From positions 1 through 5,732 of the forward strand of contig JAEYZD010000025.1 in assembly GCA_023430725.1 (NCBI GenBank): 5,732 bases of DNA, in the 5' to 3' direction. Made by a program: the position numbers and the translations under genes. Below are positions 1 through 5,732 of this stretch, in pieces. The notes under the pieces are model-generated. The model was not told where the DNA came from. It was given only the letters and a program-made list of their open reading frames with translations, and searched no databases. Positions within the stretch are counted from its first letter, which is position 1; each line of letters opens with the position of its first letter. Source of the stretch: Bacteroidota bacterium. GTDB lineage: Bacteria; Bacteroidota; Bacteroidia; Bacteroidales; VadinHA17.

Positions 1-2036
1 TCCGAGTAGTACCTGTGTATCTCCGTCTGCGACCTGAGGGCAGGCTCGCCGGCAGGAACCATCAAATTTGACAGATCAGCATCGAGTATGCGCGCCTTGA
101 CATTATCACTCCACTGAATGTTGAAGATATCCGTGATCTCCTTCCTCAATGAAGGATCCCATACCGGGCAGGTGACCTCGATCCTGCGGTCAAGGTTGCG
201 GGGCATAATGTCAGCCGAGGTGATGTAAACCAGCTCTTCTCCGCCGTTGCAGAAAACCATGAATCGGGAATGTTCAAGATACCTGTCCACAATACCGATT
301 GCAGCGATGTTTTCACTTACATCTTTAACTCCTGCAGTCATGGAAAACATGCCTCTGACTATCAGTCTGATACGCACTCCGGCCTGACCGGCCCTGTAAA
401 GTGACTCAATTATCTCTTCGTCGGTCAGGTTATTGATTTTAATATCAATATATGCAGCTTTCCCGGCTTTGGCATTCCTGGTTTCGTTCTCAATGAGGCT
501 TACCAGCTTGTTGCGAAGCCCGAAAGGTGAAACAAGCAGGTGGTAGAACTTGTCCTTCCTGTAGTTGGCACTGAAAAAGTTGAATGCCTTGAGCACCTCG
601 TTGGTGATCTTCTTCTCGGCAGTAAGCAGCAGGTGATCGGTATACACCCTGGCGGTATCCTCGTTGAAGTTGCCGGTGCCAACAACGGCGTACCTCTGCA
701 CCACCCCTTCCTTCTCCCTTGTGATGAGGCACAGCTTGGAGTGCACCTTAAGCCCCGGCACCCCATATATGACTTTCACCCCTTCGTCCTGTAACTTGTT
801 CCCCCAGAGGATATTGGCCTCCTCGTCAAACCGGGCCTGCAGTTCCACCACCGTCGTAACGCTCTTCCCGTTGCGGGCGGCATTCATCAGTGCGTTGATT
901 ACACTGGAGTTGCGCGCCAGCCTGTAGAGGGTGATATGGACTGACGTGACGTAGGGATCAATTGATGCTTCCCTGAGCAGATCGATGAAGTGTTCAAACG
1001 GATGATAAGGGAAATAGAACAGAATATCCCGCTTCCGCACAGCAGAGAGGATGCTCTTGCCGTAGTGCAGGGCAGGATGTCTCACCGGCGGCAGTTTCGG
1101 GTAGGAGAGACCTGACCCTTCAATCTCGATGAACCTCATGAAATCCTTGAAGTTATGATACCTGTTTCCCGGCATGATCACATCATCCGTTCCCAGGTTC
1201 AGCTTCTTTGACAGGATTTTCAGCAATTCCTGCGGCATCTCCCTGTCATGGACGAACCGTACGGGATTACCTTTCCTTCGCAACTGAAGGCTCTTCGAGA
1301 TTTTTTCGATGTAGCTTTCGGAGATATCGTCGGCAATCTCAAGTTCAGCATCCTTTGTCACCTTGAAAGTGTAGGCGGAGAGCTCATCGAAGGGCAGGGT
1401 GCTGAATATCTCATGCAGACCCCACCTTATAACGTCGTCAAGGAAGATCACATACCTGCTGCCCTTTCTGCCGGGCAGCATAATGAACCTGGGAAGGATC
1501 TCCTTCGGGGGGATTTCAAGCAGAGCATATATCTTCCTGTCCTTTGCGGTATTACGGAGCTGTACGGCGAAAAAAACTGCATCATCAGGAAGGTCGGGCA
1601 GCTTGTTTTCCTTGCTTATGATCAAAGGCATAAGCCTCGATCTGACCTCCTTGCGGAAGAAAGAGCGGACGAATTCTGTCTGTTCCGGGTCAAGCTGCTG
1701 CTCGTTCACGAAATTGATCCGGTGTTTCTTCAGCTCCGCCAGGAGACCGGTATAGGTCTTCTCAAAAACATCGTTCTGGCTGAGGACGATCTCCTGGATT
1801 TTCTTAAGTGTGGCCTTCGGGCTGTAGCCCAGAATCCCTTTCGCCTTGCTGCCGTAAAGGGTGAGTCTCCTCAGGGTAGCCACCCGTACCCTGAAGTATT
1901 CGTCGAGATTATTTGAATAGATACCCAGGAAATTGAACCGTTCCAGCAGGGGCACCTCGCTGTTTGCGGCCTCCTGGAGCACCCGTCCGTTGAACGAGAG
2001 CCAGCTTATCTCCTTGGGAATGTATGCTTTGCTCAT
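1..2036 (-). CDS. ppk1: Polyphosphate kinase 1 (3' end beyond window)
   Basis: Polyphosphate kinase reversibly transfers the terminal phosphate of ATP onto inorganic polyphosphate; family members are usually membrane-associated. The 678 complete codons in the window align with E. coli Ppk almost end to end. The N-terminal domain opens with KEISWLSFNGRVLQEAA and the SNNLDEYFRVR segment (Asn43, equivalent to ATP-binding Asn45). Then come YHNFKDF, ITLYR (Arg372, E. coli Arg375), ELQARFDEEAN (Arg402, E. coli Arg405), KVHSK with the autophosphorylated histidine His432 (E. coli His435), GTGNFNE, and YLEHSR with the second catalytic histidine His589 (E. coli His592). All key residues are present. 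The frame is open to the left edge, and by comparison with the 688-residue E. coli enzyme only about ten or more residues are missing. The ATG start overlaps the sixA stop as ATGA and has AGGGAG five bases upstream, so translation is probably coupled to sixA. Confidence 0.97.
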   Translation of the reverse strand, partial: MSKAYIPKEISWLSFNGRVLQEAANSEVPLLERFNFLGIYSNNLDEYFRVRVATLRRLTLYGSKAKGILGYSPKATLKKIQEIVLSQNDVFEKTYTGLLAELKKHRINFVNEQQLDPEQTEFVRSFFRKEVRSRLMPLIISKENKLPDLPDDAVFFAVQLRNTAKDRKIYALLEIPPKEILPRFIMLPGRKGSRYVIFLDDVIRWGLHEIFSTLPFDELSAYTFKVTKDAELEIADDISESYIEKISKSLQLRRKGNPVRFVHDREMPQELLKILSKKLNLGTDDVIMPGNRYHNFKDFMRFIEIEGSGLSYPKLPPVRHPALHYGKSILSAVRKRDILFYFPYHPFEHFIDLLREASIDPYVTSVHITLYRLARNSSVINALMNAARNGKSVTTVVELQARFDEEANILWGNKLQDEGVKVIYGVPGLKVHSKLCLITREKEGVVQRYAVVGTGNFNEDTARVYTDHLLLTAEKKITNEVLKAFNFFSANYRKDKFYHLLVSPFGLRNKLVSLIENETRNAKAGKAAYIDIKINNLTDEEIIESLYRAGQAGVRIRLIVRGMFSMTAGVKDVSENIAAIGIVDRYLEHSRFMVFCNGGEELVYITSADIMPRNLDRRIEVTCPVWDPSLRKEITDIFNIQWSDNVKARILDADLSNLMVPAGEPALRSQTEIHRYYS

Positions 2037-2563
2037 GCCAGCTCCCTGGGTGTAAGAAAATAGAGGGTTCTTCCGCTTTCCGGCTCCACATCTTTCCAGC
2101 CTGCAGCCTGAAATTCAATGCAGTAGATGCCGGTTTTAGGCAACATCTCAGGCTCGTCAGACGCAAAGTACGCAGCCAGTTCAGTAATAAGCGGGTTATG
2201 ACCGAAGAGGGTAACAGTGTGGTCATTATCGCTCTGCTGCTGGATAAAAGGAAGGAACTCCGATTCCCTCAGGCCATGGTACAATTCAGGGGCGAGCCTG
2301 ATCTCTGCAGGGCTTATATCATATTCGCGGCAGAAGATCAGCGCAGTCTCCAGTGCGCGGAAGGCAGGGCTGCTGATCACCCTGCCGGGCTCTTCCCCCT
2401 TTGCCTTGAGTATCTCTGCCATCAGCCGGCTGTTTATCTTGCCCCTGACAGTCAGCGATCTCTCAAAATCGGAGATTTCGGAGGAGAAGTCCTCTGCCTT
2501 GCTGTGTCTTATGAGAATCAGTTTTCTTGTTCCGCTCTCTTCTGTTTTGCTCTTCTTAACCAT
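2033..2563 (-). CDS. sixA: SixA-type phosphohistidine phosphatase
   Basis: A 176-residue member of the histidine phosphatase (phosphoglycerate mutase-like) superfamily, small branch, closest by eye to SixA. SixA removes phosphate from phosphohistidine on signalling proteins in E. coli. Visible catalytic elements are LILIRHSKAE with Arg19 and nucleophile His20, SSPAFRALETA with Arg69 (second phosphate-binding Arg), PELYHG with Glu93 as the likely general acid, and FGHNPLITELA with His122. The usual RHG triad is RHS here. E. coli SixA has 161 residues; the extra length includes a polar, lysine-rich N-terminal tail of about 13 residues. No signal peptide or membrane segment is seen, so it is cytoplasmic. 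It ends inside the ppk1 start codon (ATGA overlap), and its ATG follows an AT-rich leader without a clear ribosome-binding site. The substrate is unproven: alternatives are another phosphoprotein or a small phosphorylated metabolite. The proximity to PPK1, which has a phosphohistidine intermediate, is suggestive only. Confidence 0.85.
   Translation of the reverse strand: MVKKSKTEESGTRKLILIRHSKAEDFSSEISDFERSLTVRGKINSRLMAEILKAKGEEPGRVISSPAFRALETALIFCREYDISPAEIRLAPELYHGLRESEFLPFIQQQSDNDHTVTLFGHNPLITELAAYFASDEPEMLPKTGIYCIEFQAAGWKDVEPESGRTLYFLTPRELA
2042..2047 (-). promoter_or_regulatory. Ribosome-binding site of ppk1 inside sixA
   Basis: AGGGAG lies within the last codons of sixA, five bases before the ppk1 ATG. 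It is the clearest Shine-Dalgarno-like site in the window. Together with the ATGA overlap it supports the chosen ppk1 start and coupled translation. Confidence 0.6.
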
Positions 2564-2615
2564 AGTCTTTTATGAATATAATTTCCGGTTCCAGGTCACC
2601 CTGTCCCGTTTATGT

Positions 2616-2648
2616 GTTAATCGCCGAAGCAGGTACCCATCTCCCCGG
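2616..2648. repeat. Direct repeat, copy A (after pfkA stop)
   Basis: A 33-base copy matching 2660-2692 at 31 of 33 positions (differences at 2632 and 2646), 44 bases apart. This copy lies in the gap between pfkA and sixA and reproduces the end of pfkA, including the codons for MGTCFGD and a TAA stop, but in a different frame and behind the real stop. It is therefore non-coding. The base difference at 2632 would be synonymous (both Thr) if read as pfkA. Confidence 0.9.
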
Positions 2649-2659
2649 ACTGTCAATGC

Positions 2660-2692
2660 GTTAATCGCCGAAGCATGTACCCATCTCCCTGG
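2660..2692. repeat. Direct repeat, copy B (coding end of pfkA)
   Basis: The partner of the repeat at 2616-2648. It covers the last ten codons or so of pfkA, its TAA stop and one base beyond. Bases beyond the stop are also loosely similar in the two copies (an RCAT and a GACAG block, with a gap of about five bases), so the duplicated unit probably included some 3' untranslated sequence. Confidence 0.9.
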
Positions 2693-3713
2693 CCTGCCTG
2701 ACCATCGGGTCATCCTTGCCAACAAGCTTTGTTTTTCCACCCACCTCAGATAGCTTTACCGAACTGATTTCGCCATTTCGCTGTGCCACCATTTTCCCGA
2801 ATTCCCCCTTTGCTATAAGGTTGGCAGCGGCTGCGCCGAAGCGCGATGCCAGCACACGGTCCATTGGCGAGGGTGAACCGCCTCTCTGTATATAACCAAG
2901 AACTGTCTCTCTTGTTTCCAGCCCGGTCTCTTCCATGATTCTTCTCGCAAGATACCGTGCCGGAGAGATCTCGCCTTCAGGTATTGCAATCCCTTCTGCA
3001 ACAACCACAATGGAGTATGGTTTATTGTTATCGGCCCGTTTGCGGAGGTAATCCATTACAACTTTTTCGTTATGGGGTATCTCAGGAATCAGTATTACGT
3101 CGCCTCCTCCGGCCATTCCTGAATAGAGAGCCAGCCAGCCTGCGTTATGGCCCATGATCTCAATCACCATTATCCGTTTGTGCGAGTTGGCGGTTGAGTG
3201 CAGACGGTCAATCGCTTCGGTGGCAATATTCACCGCGGAGTCAAACCCGAAAGTCATGTCCGTACCCCAGATATCGTTGTCAATTGTTTTGGGTATTCCC
3301 ACCACATTCAGCCCCTCTTCCGAGAGCATATTTGCCGTCTTCATGGTGCCGTTTCCTCCGATGCACACAAGGCAGTCGAGCCCTATCTGCTCATAGTGCT
3401 CCTTTATCAGCATCGGCTTGCGGATCTCATCCTTCTTCTTGCCGCTGCTCTTGAAGGGTTTCTCGCGCGAGGTGCCGAGAATGGTACCGCCGAGGGTCAG
3501 TATGCCGGAGAGGTCAGCTTCGCTCAGTTCCCGGTACTCCTTGTGTATCAGCCCGGCGTAACCGTCACTGATACCAATGACCTTCATGCCGTACTTGACA
3601 ATCGCTGTCTTTCCAACGCCCCTGATTGCCGCGTTGATGCCCGGACAATCGCCTCCCGCGGTGAGGATGCCAATCTTCTGGGGTCTGCCGTTCTTACCGT
3701 TTGATTTACCCAT
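2661..3713 (-). CDS. pfkA: 6-phosphofructokinase, ATP/PPi-mixed type
   Basis: Phosphorylates fructose 6-phosphate to fructose 1,6-bisphosphate in glycolysis; cytoplasmic. The 350 residues contain the whole PFK fold: TAGGDCPGINAAIR (18-31), GGTILGTSR (75-83), CIGGNGT (117-123), PKTIDND with catalytic Asp145 (141-147), MGHNAGW (187-193), PEIP (210-213), and YIQRGGSPSPMDR near the C-terminus. Donor-specificity positions are mixed. Gly122 equals E. coli Gly104, as in ATP enzymes. Lys142 equals E. coli Gly124, and Lys there is typical of pyrophosphate enzymes and of the actinobacterial-type ATP enzymes. The residue equivalent to metal-binding Asp103 is Asn121 (codon AAC), and His189 stands where E. 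coli has Arg171. The insertion after Arg83 and the overall length fit the group that mixes ATP and PPi enzymes. The ATG start is the first in frame after the divergent promoter region. The last 31 coding bases plus the stop are repeated 44 bases downstream. The phosphoryl donor cannot be decided from sequence. Confidence 0.95.
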   Translation of the reverse strand: MGKSNGKNGRPQKIGILTAGGDCPGINAAIRGVGKTAIVKYGMKVIGISDGYAGLIHKEYRELSEADLSGILTLGGTILGTSREKPFKSSGKKKDEIRKPMLIKEHYEQIGLDCLVCIGGNGTMKTANMLSEEGLNVVGIPKTIDNDIWGTDMTFGFDSAVNIATEAIDRLHSTANSHKRIMVIEIMGHNAGWLALYSGMAGGGDVILIPEIPHNEKVVMDYLRKRADNNKPYSIVVVAEGIAIPEGEISPARYLARRIMEETGLETRETVLGYIQRGGSPSPMDRVLASRFGAAAANLIAKGEFGKMVAQRNGEISSVKLSEVGGKTKLVGKDDPMVRQAREMGTCFGD

Positions 3714-3735
3714 TGTTATCTTATTAATGCTATAT

Positions 3736-3743
3736 CAAATTTA
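3736..3743 (-). promoter_or_regulatory. Candidate -7 element for pfkA (proximal)
   Basis: Read on the minus strand this is TAAATTTG, a full match to the Bacteroidota -7 pattern TAnnTTTG, about 22 bases before the pfkA ATG. No TTG is found at the expected upstream distance, and the region is AT-rich, so a chance match is possible. Confidence 0.35.
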
Positions 3744-3792
3744 AGAAAAAAGCTGAGGCTGCGCTACGGGCTCCACAAACGTTTTCAAGGTA

Positions 3793-3800
3793 CAAAGGTA
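3793..3800 (-). promoter_or_regulatory. Candidate -7 element for pfkA (distal)
   Basis: Read on the minus strand this is TACCTTTG, followed by TA, a common form of the Bacteroidota -7 element. It would give a leader of about 75 bases for the pfkA-sixA-ppk1 group. No TTG stands 18-21 bases upstream, which weakens the call. Confidence 0.4.
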
Positions 3801-3822
3801 GACAGGGAATGAGAGCTTCGGA

Positions 3823-3852
3823 TTGGAATCCTGTTACATTTATGTAACTTTA
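3823..3852 (+). promoter_or_regulatory. Candidate Bacteroidota-type promoter for CHAD gene
   Basis: TTG at 3823-3825, a 19-base spacer, then TAACTTTA at 3845-3852 (seven of eight to TAnnTTTG). Spacing and sequence fit the primary sigma factor consensus of Bacteroidota. Transcription would begin around 3857-3860, giving a leader of about 15 bases before the ATG at 3874. Confidence 0.5.
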
Positions 3853-3873
3853 TCAGGTATCAATAACCTGATT

Positions 3874-4749
3874 ATGACCCCGAAGACCCCTCCTGAGCCG
3901 AAGGATTTGAAGACATCGATGGCCGGGTATCTGTCCGGATCCCTGACCTTGCTTGCTGCCAGCCCGGTGCCGGACGATGCCGCAATTCACGATGTCAGGG
4001 TGCTGATGAAGAAGCACCGCGCCGCAATCAGGCTGGTGAGGCCACTCCTCGATGAGGACGTCTTCCGCAGGGAGTACCTTGACGGACGCGAGACAGGACG
4101 CATCCTTGCCCTCTGGCGGGAGTCAGCTGTGCTGCGCAAGACGATGAAGACCTTGAAGAAGGATAACCCTGAGCTCTTTATCAAACTGCACGGTAACACT
4201 ACTGTGCAGGATCTGCTTCGCAAACCTTATTCTACATGGGATCAGGCAGGAGAACTGGCAAAAACTGTCAGTGAGGTCAATGCCCGGCTGAAGAAAGCTC
4301 TGTACCGGCTCCGGTTCCTCTCATTGAATGAGCCCGATATGCGGGTTCTTCTGTGTGAGCTCGGAAACAGCCATGCTTCAGCCTCAGCCGCATACATGAC
4401 CTGCCGCAACAAGCCTTCTGCACCGCTACTCCACAAATTCAGGAAGAAATCTAAGACTTTCATGTACCAGCTTGTTTTCTTCAGGCACCTGAGCCCGCAG
4501 TCGGTCAGGCTGCTGGAGAAAAGGCTGGGAACAATGACGCAAAATCTCGGAAGGTACAACGACATGGCCCAGATAATGACTCTGACAGGATACAGGCTCG
4601 GGGCTTCGGAAAACAGTGTCGCAGATGATGAACTGGCGATTGTCATAAGAGACCGCCAGGACAGATACCTGGCGAAGGTGTGGCCTGTTGCATACCGAAT
4701 TTTTGCTCCGGGGCTTAAGCTGCAGGATCTGCTTGGGATCTCGTTCTAG
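3874..4749 (+). CDS. CHAD-domain protein, probable polyphosphate binder
   Basis: A 291-residue protein made almost wholly of one CHAD (conserved histidine alpha-helical) domain, a pair of basic helical bundles shown in other organisms to bind inorganic polyphosphate. The first conserved helix is AAIHDVRVLMKKHRAAIRL (His39, Arg42, Lys46, Lys47, Arg49, Arg53). The internal repeat of that helix is LLHKFRKKSKTFMYQL from residue 185 (His187, Lys188, Arg190, Lys191, Lys192), followed by LGRYNDM at 225-231, another CHAD hallmark. No CYTH triphosphatase domain is attached, and no membrane segment is visible. The ATG at 3874 is preferred over an in-frame TTG at 3823, because that TTG lies in the -33 element of the candidate promoter. 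No ribosome-binding site is evident. The gene is transcribed away from the pfkA-sixA-ppk1 group. Its nearness to PPK1 supports a role in storing, locating or sensing polyphosphate, which is inference. Confidence 0.9.
   Translation: MTPKTPPEPKDLKTSMAGYLSGSLTLLAASPVPDDAAIHDVRVLMKKHRAAIRLVRPLLDEDVFRREYLDGRETGRILALWRESAVLRKTMKTLKKDNPELFIKLHGNTTVQDLLRKPYSTWDQAGELAKTVSEVNARLKKALYRLRFLSLNEPDMRVLLCELGNSHASASAAYMTCRNKPSAPLLHKFRKKSKTFMYQLVFFRHLSPQSVRLLEKRLGTMTQNLGRYNDMAQIMTLTGYRLGASENSVADDELAIVIRDRQDRYLAKVWPVAYRIFAPGLKLQDLLGISF
4746..4749. other. Shared convergent stop codons (CTAG)
   Basis: The CHAD gene stops with TAG at 4747-4749 on the plus strand and the LuxR-type gene with TAG at 4746-4748 on the minus strand. 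Both are read from one CTAG palindrome, centred in the larger palindrome TTCTAGAA (4744-4751). There is no room for an intergenic terminator. Confidence 0.9.
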
Positions 4750-5696
4750 AAATTCTGACCGGGCAGGTTTCCGGCATCCATCCCCCGCACAATCGCCATC
4801 AGCTGCATCCTGTTACGCACATTTGTCTTCATGTATATGCGCGAGGTGTGGTCCTTCACTGTCTGAAGGCTGATAAAGAGCTTGTCGGCTATCTCCTGGT
4901 TGCTCAGCCCGTTGCAAATCTCGGCAATAATCTCTGCCTCGCGCGGAGAGATCTCGTTTCGCCTTATGAAATCCTCTATACCGCGCGTCAGCGGCAGCTG
5001 TTCAGGGATCACTGCAGGCTTAAGATCGGCACGGTAACTGAGGTACAGAGAGACAGCAGTTATGGCTGCAAACAGAAGAAATACAAAGGAGAGTGCCATC
5101 CATGCCGAGTGTGGCACGAAAACCAGGACCAGAGACTGCAAAAGGGTGCCGCCTCCGATGATCAGCGCCAGGCGGAACCGGTCCGCCCGGCCCGGAGAGA
5201 CAGATTCTCCCCTAAGCAGGATAAGCGCTGAGACAATCGCAAAGAGCAGCGCTGCCGACAGATAGTAATATCTGAAAAGGGGCAGGGCGTCACTGAATTC
5301 CATCTCCCTTATCAGGATGCCCAATGCTGCAATGGCCCCGAAGTTGAGCACCAGGAAAATCAGGTTGAAATATGCCGTCAGGCGCATACCCGAAGCCTCT
5401 GCCGAAAACCTGATGAGCATCATCCACCCGAAGACAAGGAACGGCAGTCCGAGCAGCAGAGAGAAGACAGAGATCGTTGAGTAAAGAGCCGGGTCAAGCC
5501 TGCTGCCCGCCAGGCCAAAAATGATGAACTGTCCCCAGATGCCATAAAAACCAAAGGCGGAGATGAAAAGATTATGGTAAAACAGTGACCGGAGAAAGGG
5601 GAGAGGATACTCCTCAAGAAGCCGGGCCACAAGCAAAATACTCCCTGCAGCCATGGCAGCGGAGAAAATAAAAATGACAAGACTGATTAACTCCAT
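4746..5696 (-). CDS. 7-TM membrane protein with LuxR-type HTH domain
   Basis: A 316-residue protein combining a membrane sensor-like region with a DNA-binding domain. Seven hydrophobic helices are seen at about residues 4-25, 39-62, 71-95, 107-129, 143-162, 174-194 and 199-220. A short linker follows, then a LuxR/GerE helix-turn-helix at about 247-304: ISPREAEIIAEI, GLSNQEIADKLF, SLQTVKDHTSRIYMKT and VRNRMQLM. The Glu, SNxEIA, TVKxH and NR positions of the family are all kept. There is no receiver domain, histidine kinase or autoinducer-binding domain, so the membrane part presumably senses the signal directly. The ATG at 5696 is chosen because the membrane helix begins right after it and a purine-rich GAGAAACGGGG stretch lies immediately upstream; the frame stays open to the window edge through a GTG at 5732. 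It converges on the CHAD gene. The ligand and target genes are unknown. Confidence 0.88.
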   Translation of the reverse strand: MELISLVIFIFSAAMAAGSILLVARLLEEYPLPFLRSLFYHNLFISAFGFYGIWGQFIIFGLAGSRLDPALYSTISVFSLLLGLPFLVFGWMMLIRFSAEASGMRLTAYFNLIFLVLNFGAIAALGILIREMEFSDALPLFRYYYLSAALLFAIVSALILLRGESVSPGRADRFRLALIIGGGTLLQSLVLVFVPHSAWMALSFVFLLFAAITAVSLYLSYRADLKPAVIPEQLPLTRGIEDFIRRNEISPREAEIIAEICNGLSNQEIADKLFISLQTVKDHTSRIYMKTNVRNRMQLMAIVRGMDAGNLPGQNF

Positions 5697-5732
5697 CCCC
5701 GTTTCTCGAATAATCAATTGATATACAGACAC

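Noticed and set aside
1248..1916. Plus-strand open frame of 222 codons
   Set aside because: It lies wholly antisense to ppk1, whose motifs and catalytic residues are intact on the minus strand, and its translation shows no recognisable family.
2033..2563. Phosphoglycerate mutase or alpha-ribazole phosphatase identity for the SixA-type gene
   Set aside because: The protein is shorter than those enzymes, has the RHSKA and GHNPLI motifs of the SixA-type branch, and has no cobalamin or glycolytic mutase features beside it.
2024..2575. Plus-strand open frame of 183 codons
   Set aside because: It mirrors sixA on the other strand; the minus-strand frame carries the complete histidine phosphatase motif set.
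2592..2603. Possible hairpin (CAGG, four-base loop, CCTG) between pfkA and sixA as a terminator
   Set aside because: The stem is only four base pairs and no T run follows on either strand, so it does not support termination. The three minus-strand genes may well be one transcript.
5697..5732. Twelve-codon N-terminal extension of the LuxR-type gene from a GTG at the window edge
   Set aside because: The residues before the ATG at 5696 are polar and precede a typical membrane-helix start, and a purine-rich stretch sits just upstream of that ATG. The upstream frame is cut by the window edge, so a longer protein is not excluded.

Overview
The window carries five protein genes, and all of it is coding or short intergenic DNA. 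The organism is most likely a member of the Bacteroidota. Ribosome-binding sites are mostly weak, base composition is close to balanced, and the one well-spaced promoter candidate (TTG, 19 bases, TAACTTTA) resembles the Bacteroidota pattern TTG-N19-TAnnTTTG. The histidine phosphatase with an RHSKA motif and the 7-helix membrane LuxR protein fit this assignment. It is an inference from the sequence, not a proven placement.

Layout: positions 1-3713 hold three minus-strand genes in the order (transcription direction) phosphofructokinase, SixA-type histidine phosphatase, polyphosphate kinase 1. The kinase runs off the left edge, lacking only about its last ten or more codons. SixA and the kinase overlap by the four bases ATGA, so their translation is very probably coupled. 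The phosphofructokinase is separated from SixA by 97 bases that contain a second, out-of-frame copy of the kinase gene's own 3' end. Positions 3714-3873 form a divergent intergenic region with promoter-like elements on both strands. A CHAD-domain gene runs rightwards to 4749. It converges on a minus-strand gene for a 7-transmembrane protein with a C-terminal LuxR DNA-binding domain, and the two genes share the palindrome CTAG as their stop codons.

How the genes may work together: PPK1 makes inorganic polyphosphate from ATP. CHAD domains are known polyphosphate-binding modules. SixA-type enzymes remove phosphate from phosphohistidine, and PPK1 works through a phosphohistidine intermediate. The neighbourhood therefore reads as a small polyphosphate locus. 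The phosphofructokinase has a mixed set of phosphoryl-donor residues (Gly122 as in ATP enzymes, Lys142 as in pyrophosphate enzymes, and Asn121 where a metal-binding Asp is usual). This makes its donor uncertain and its position beside a polyphosphate kinase worth testing. The membrane LuxR protein is a candidate local regulator, but nothing in the sequence proves that it controls these genes.
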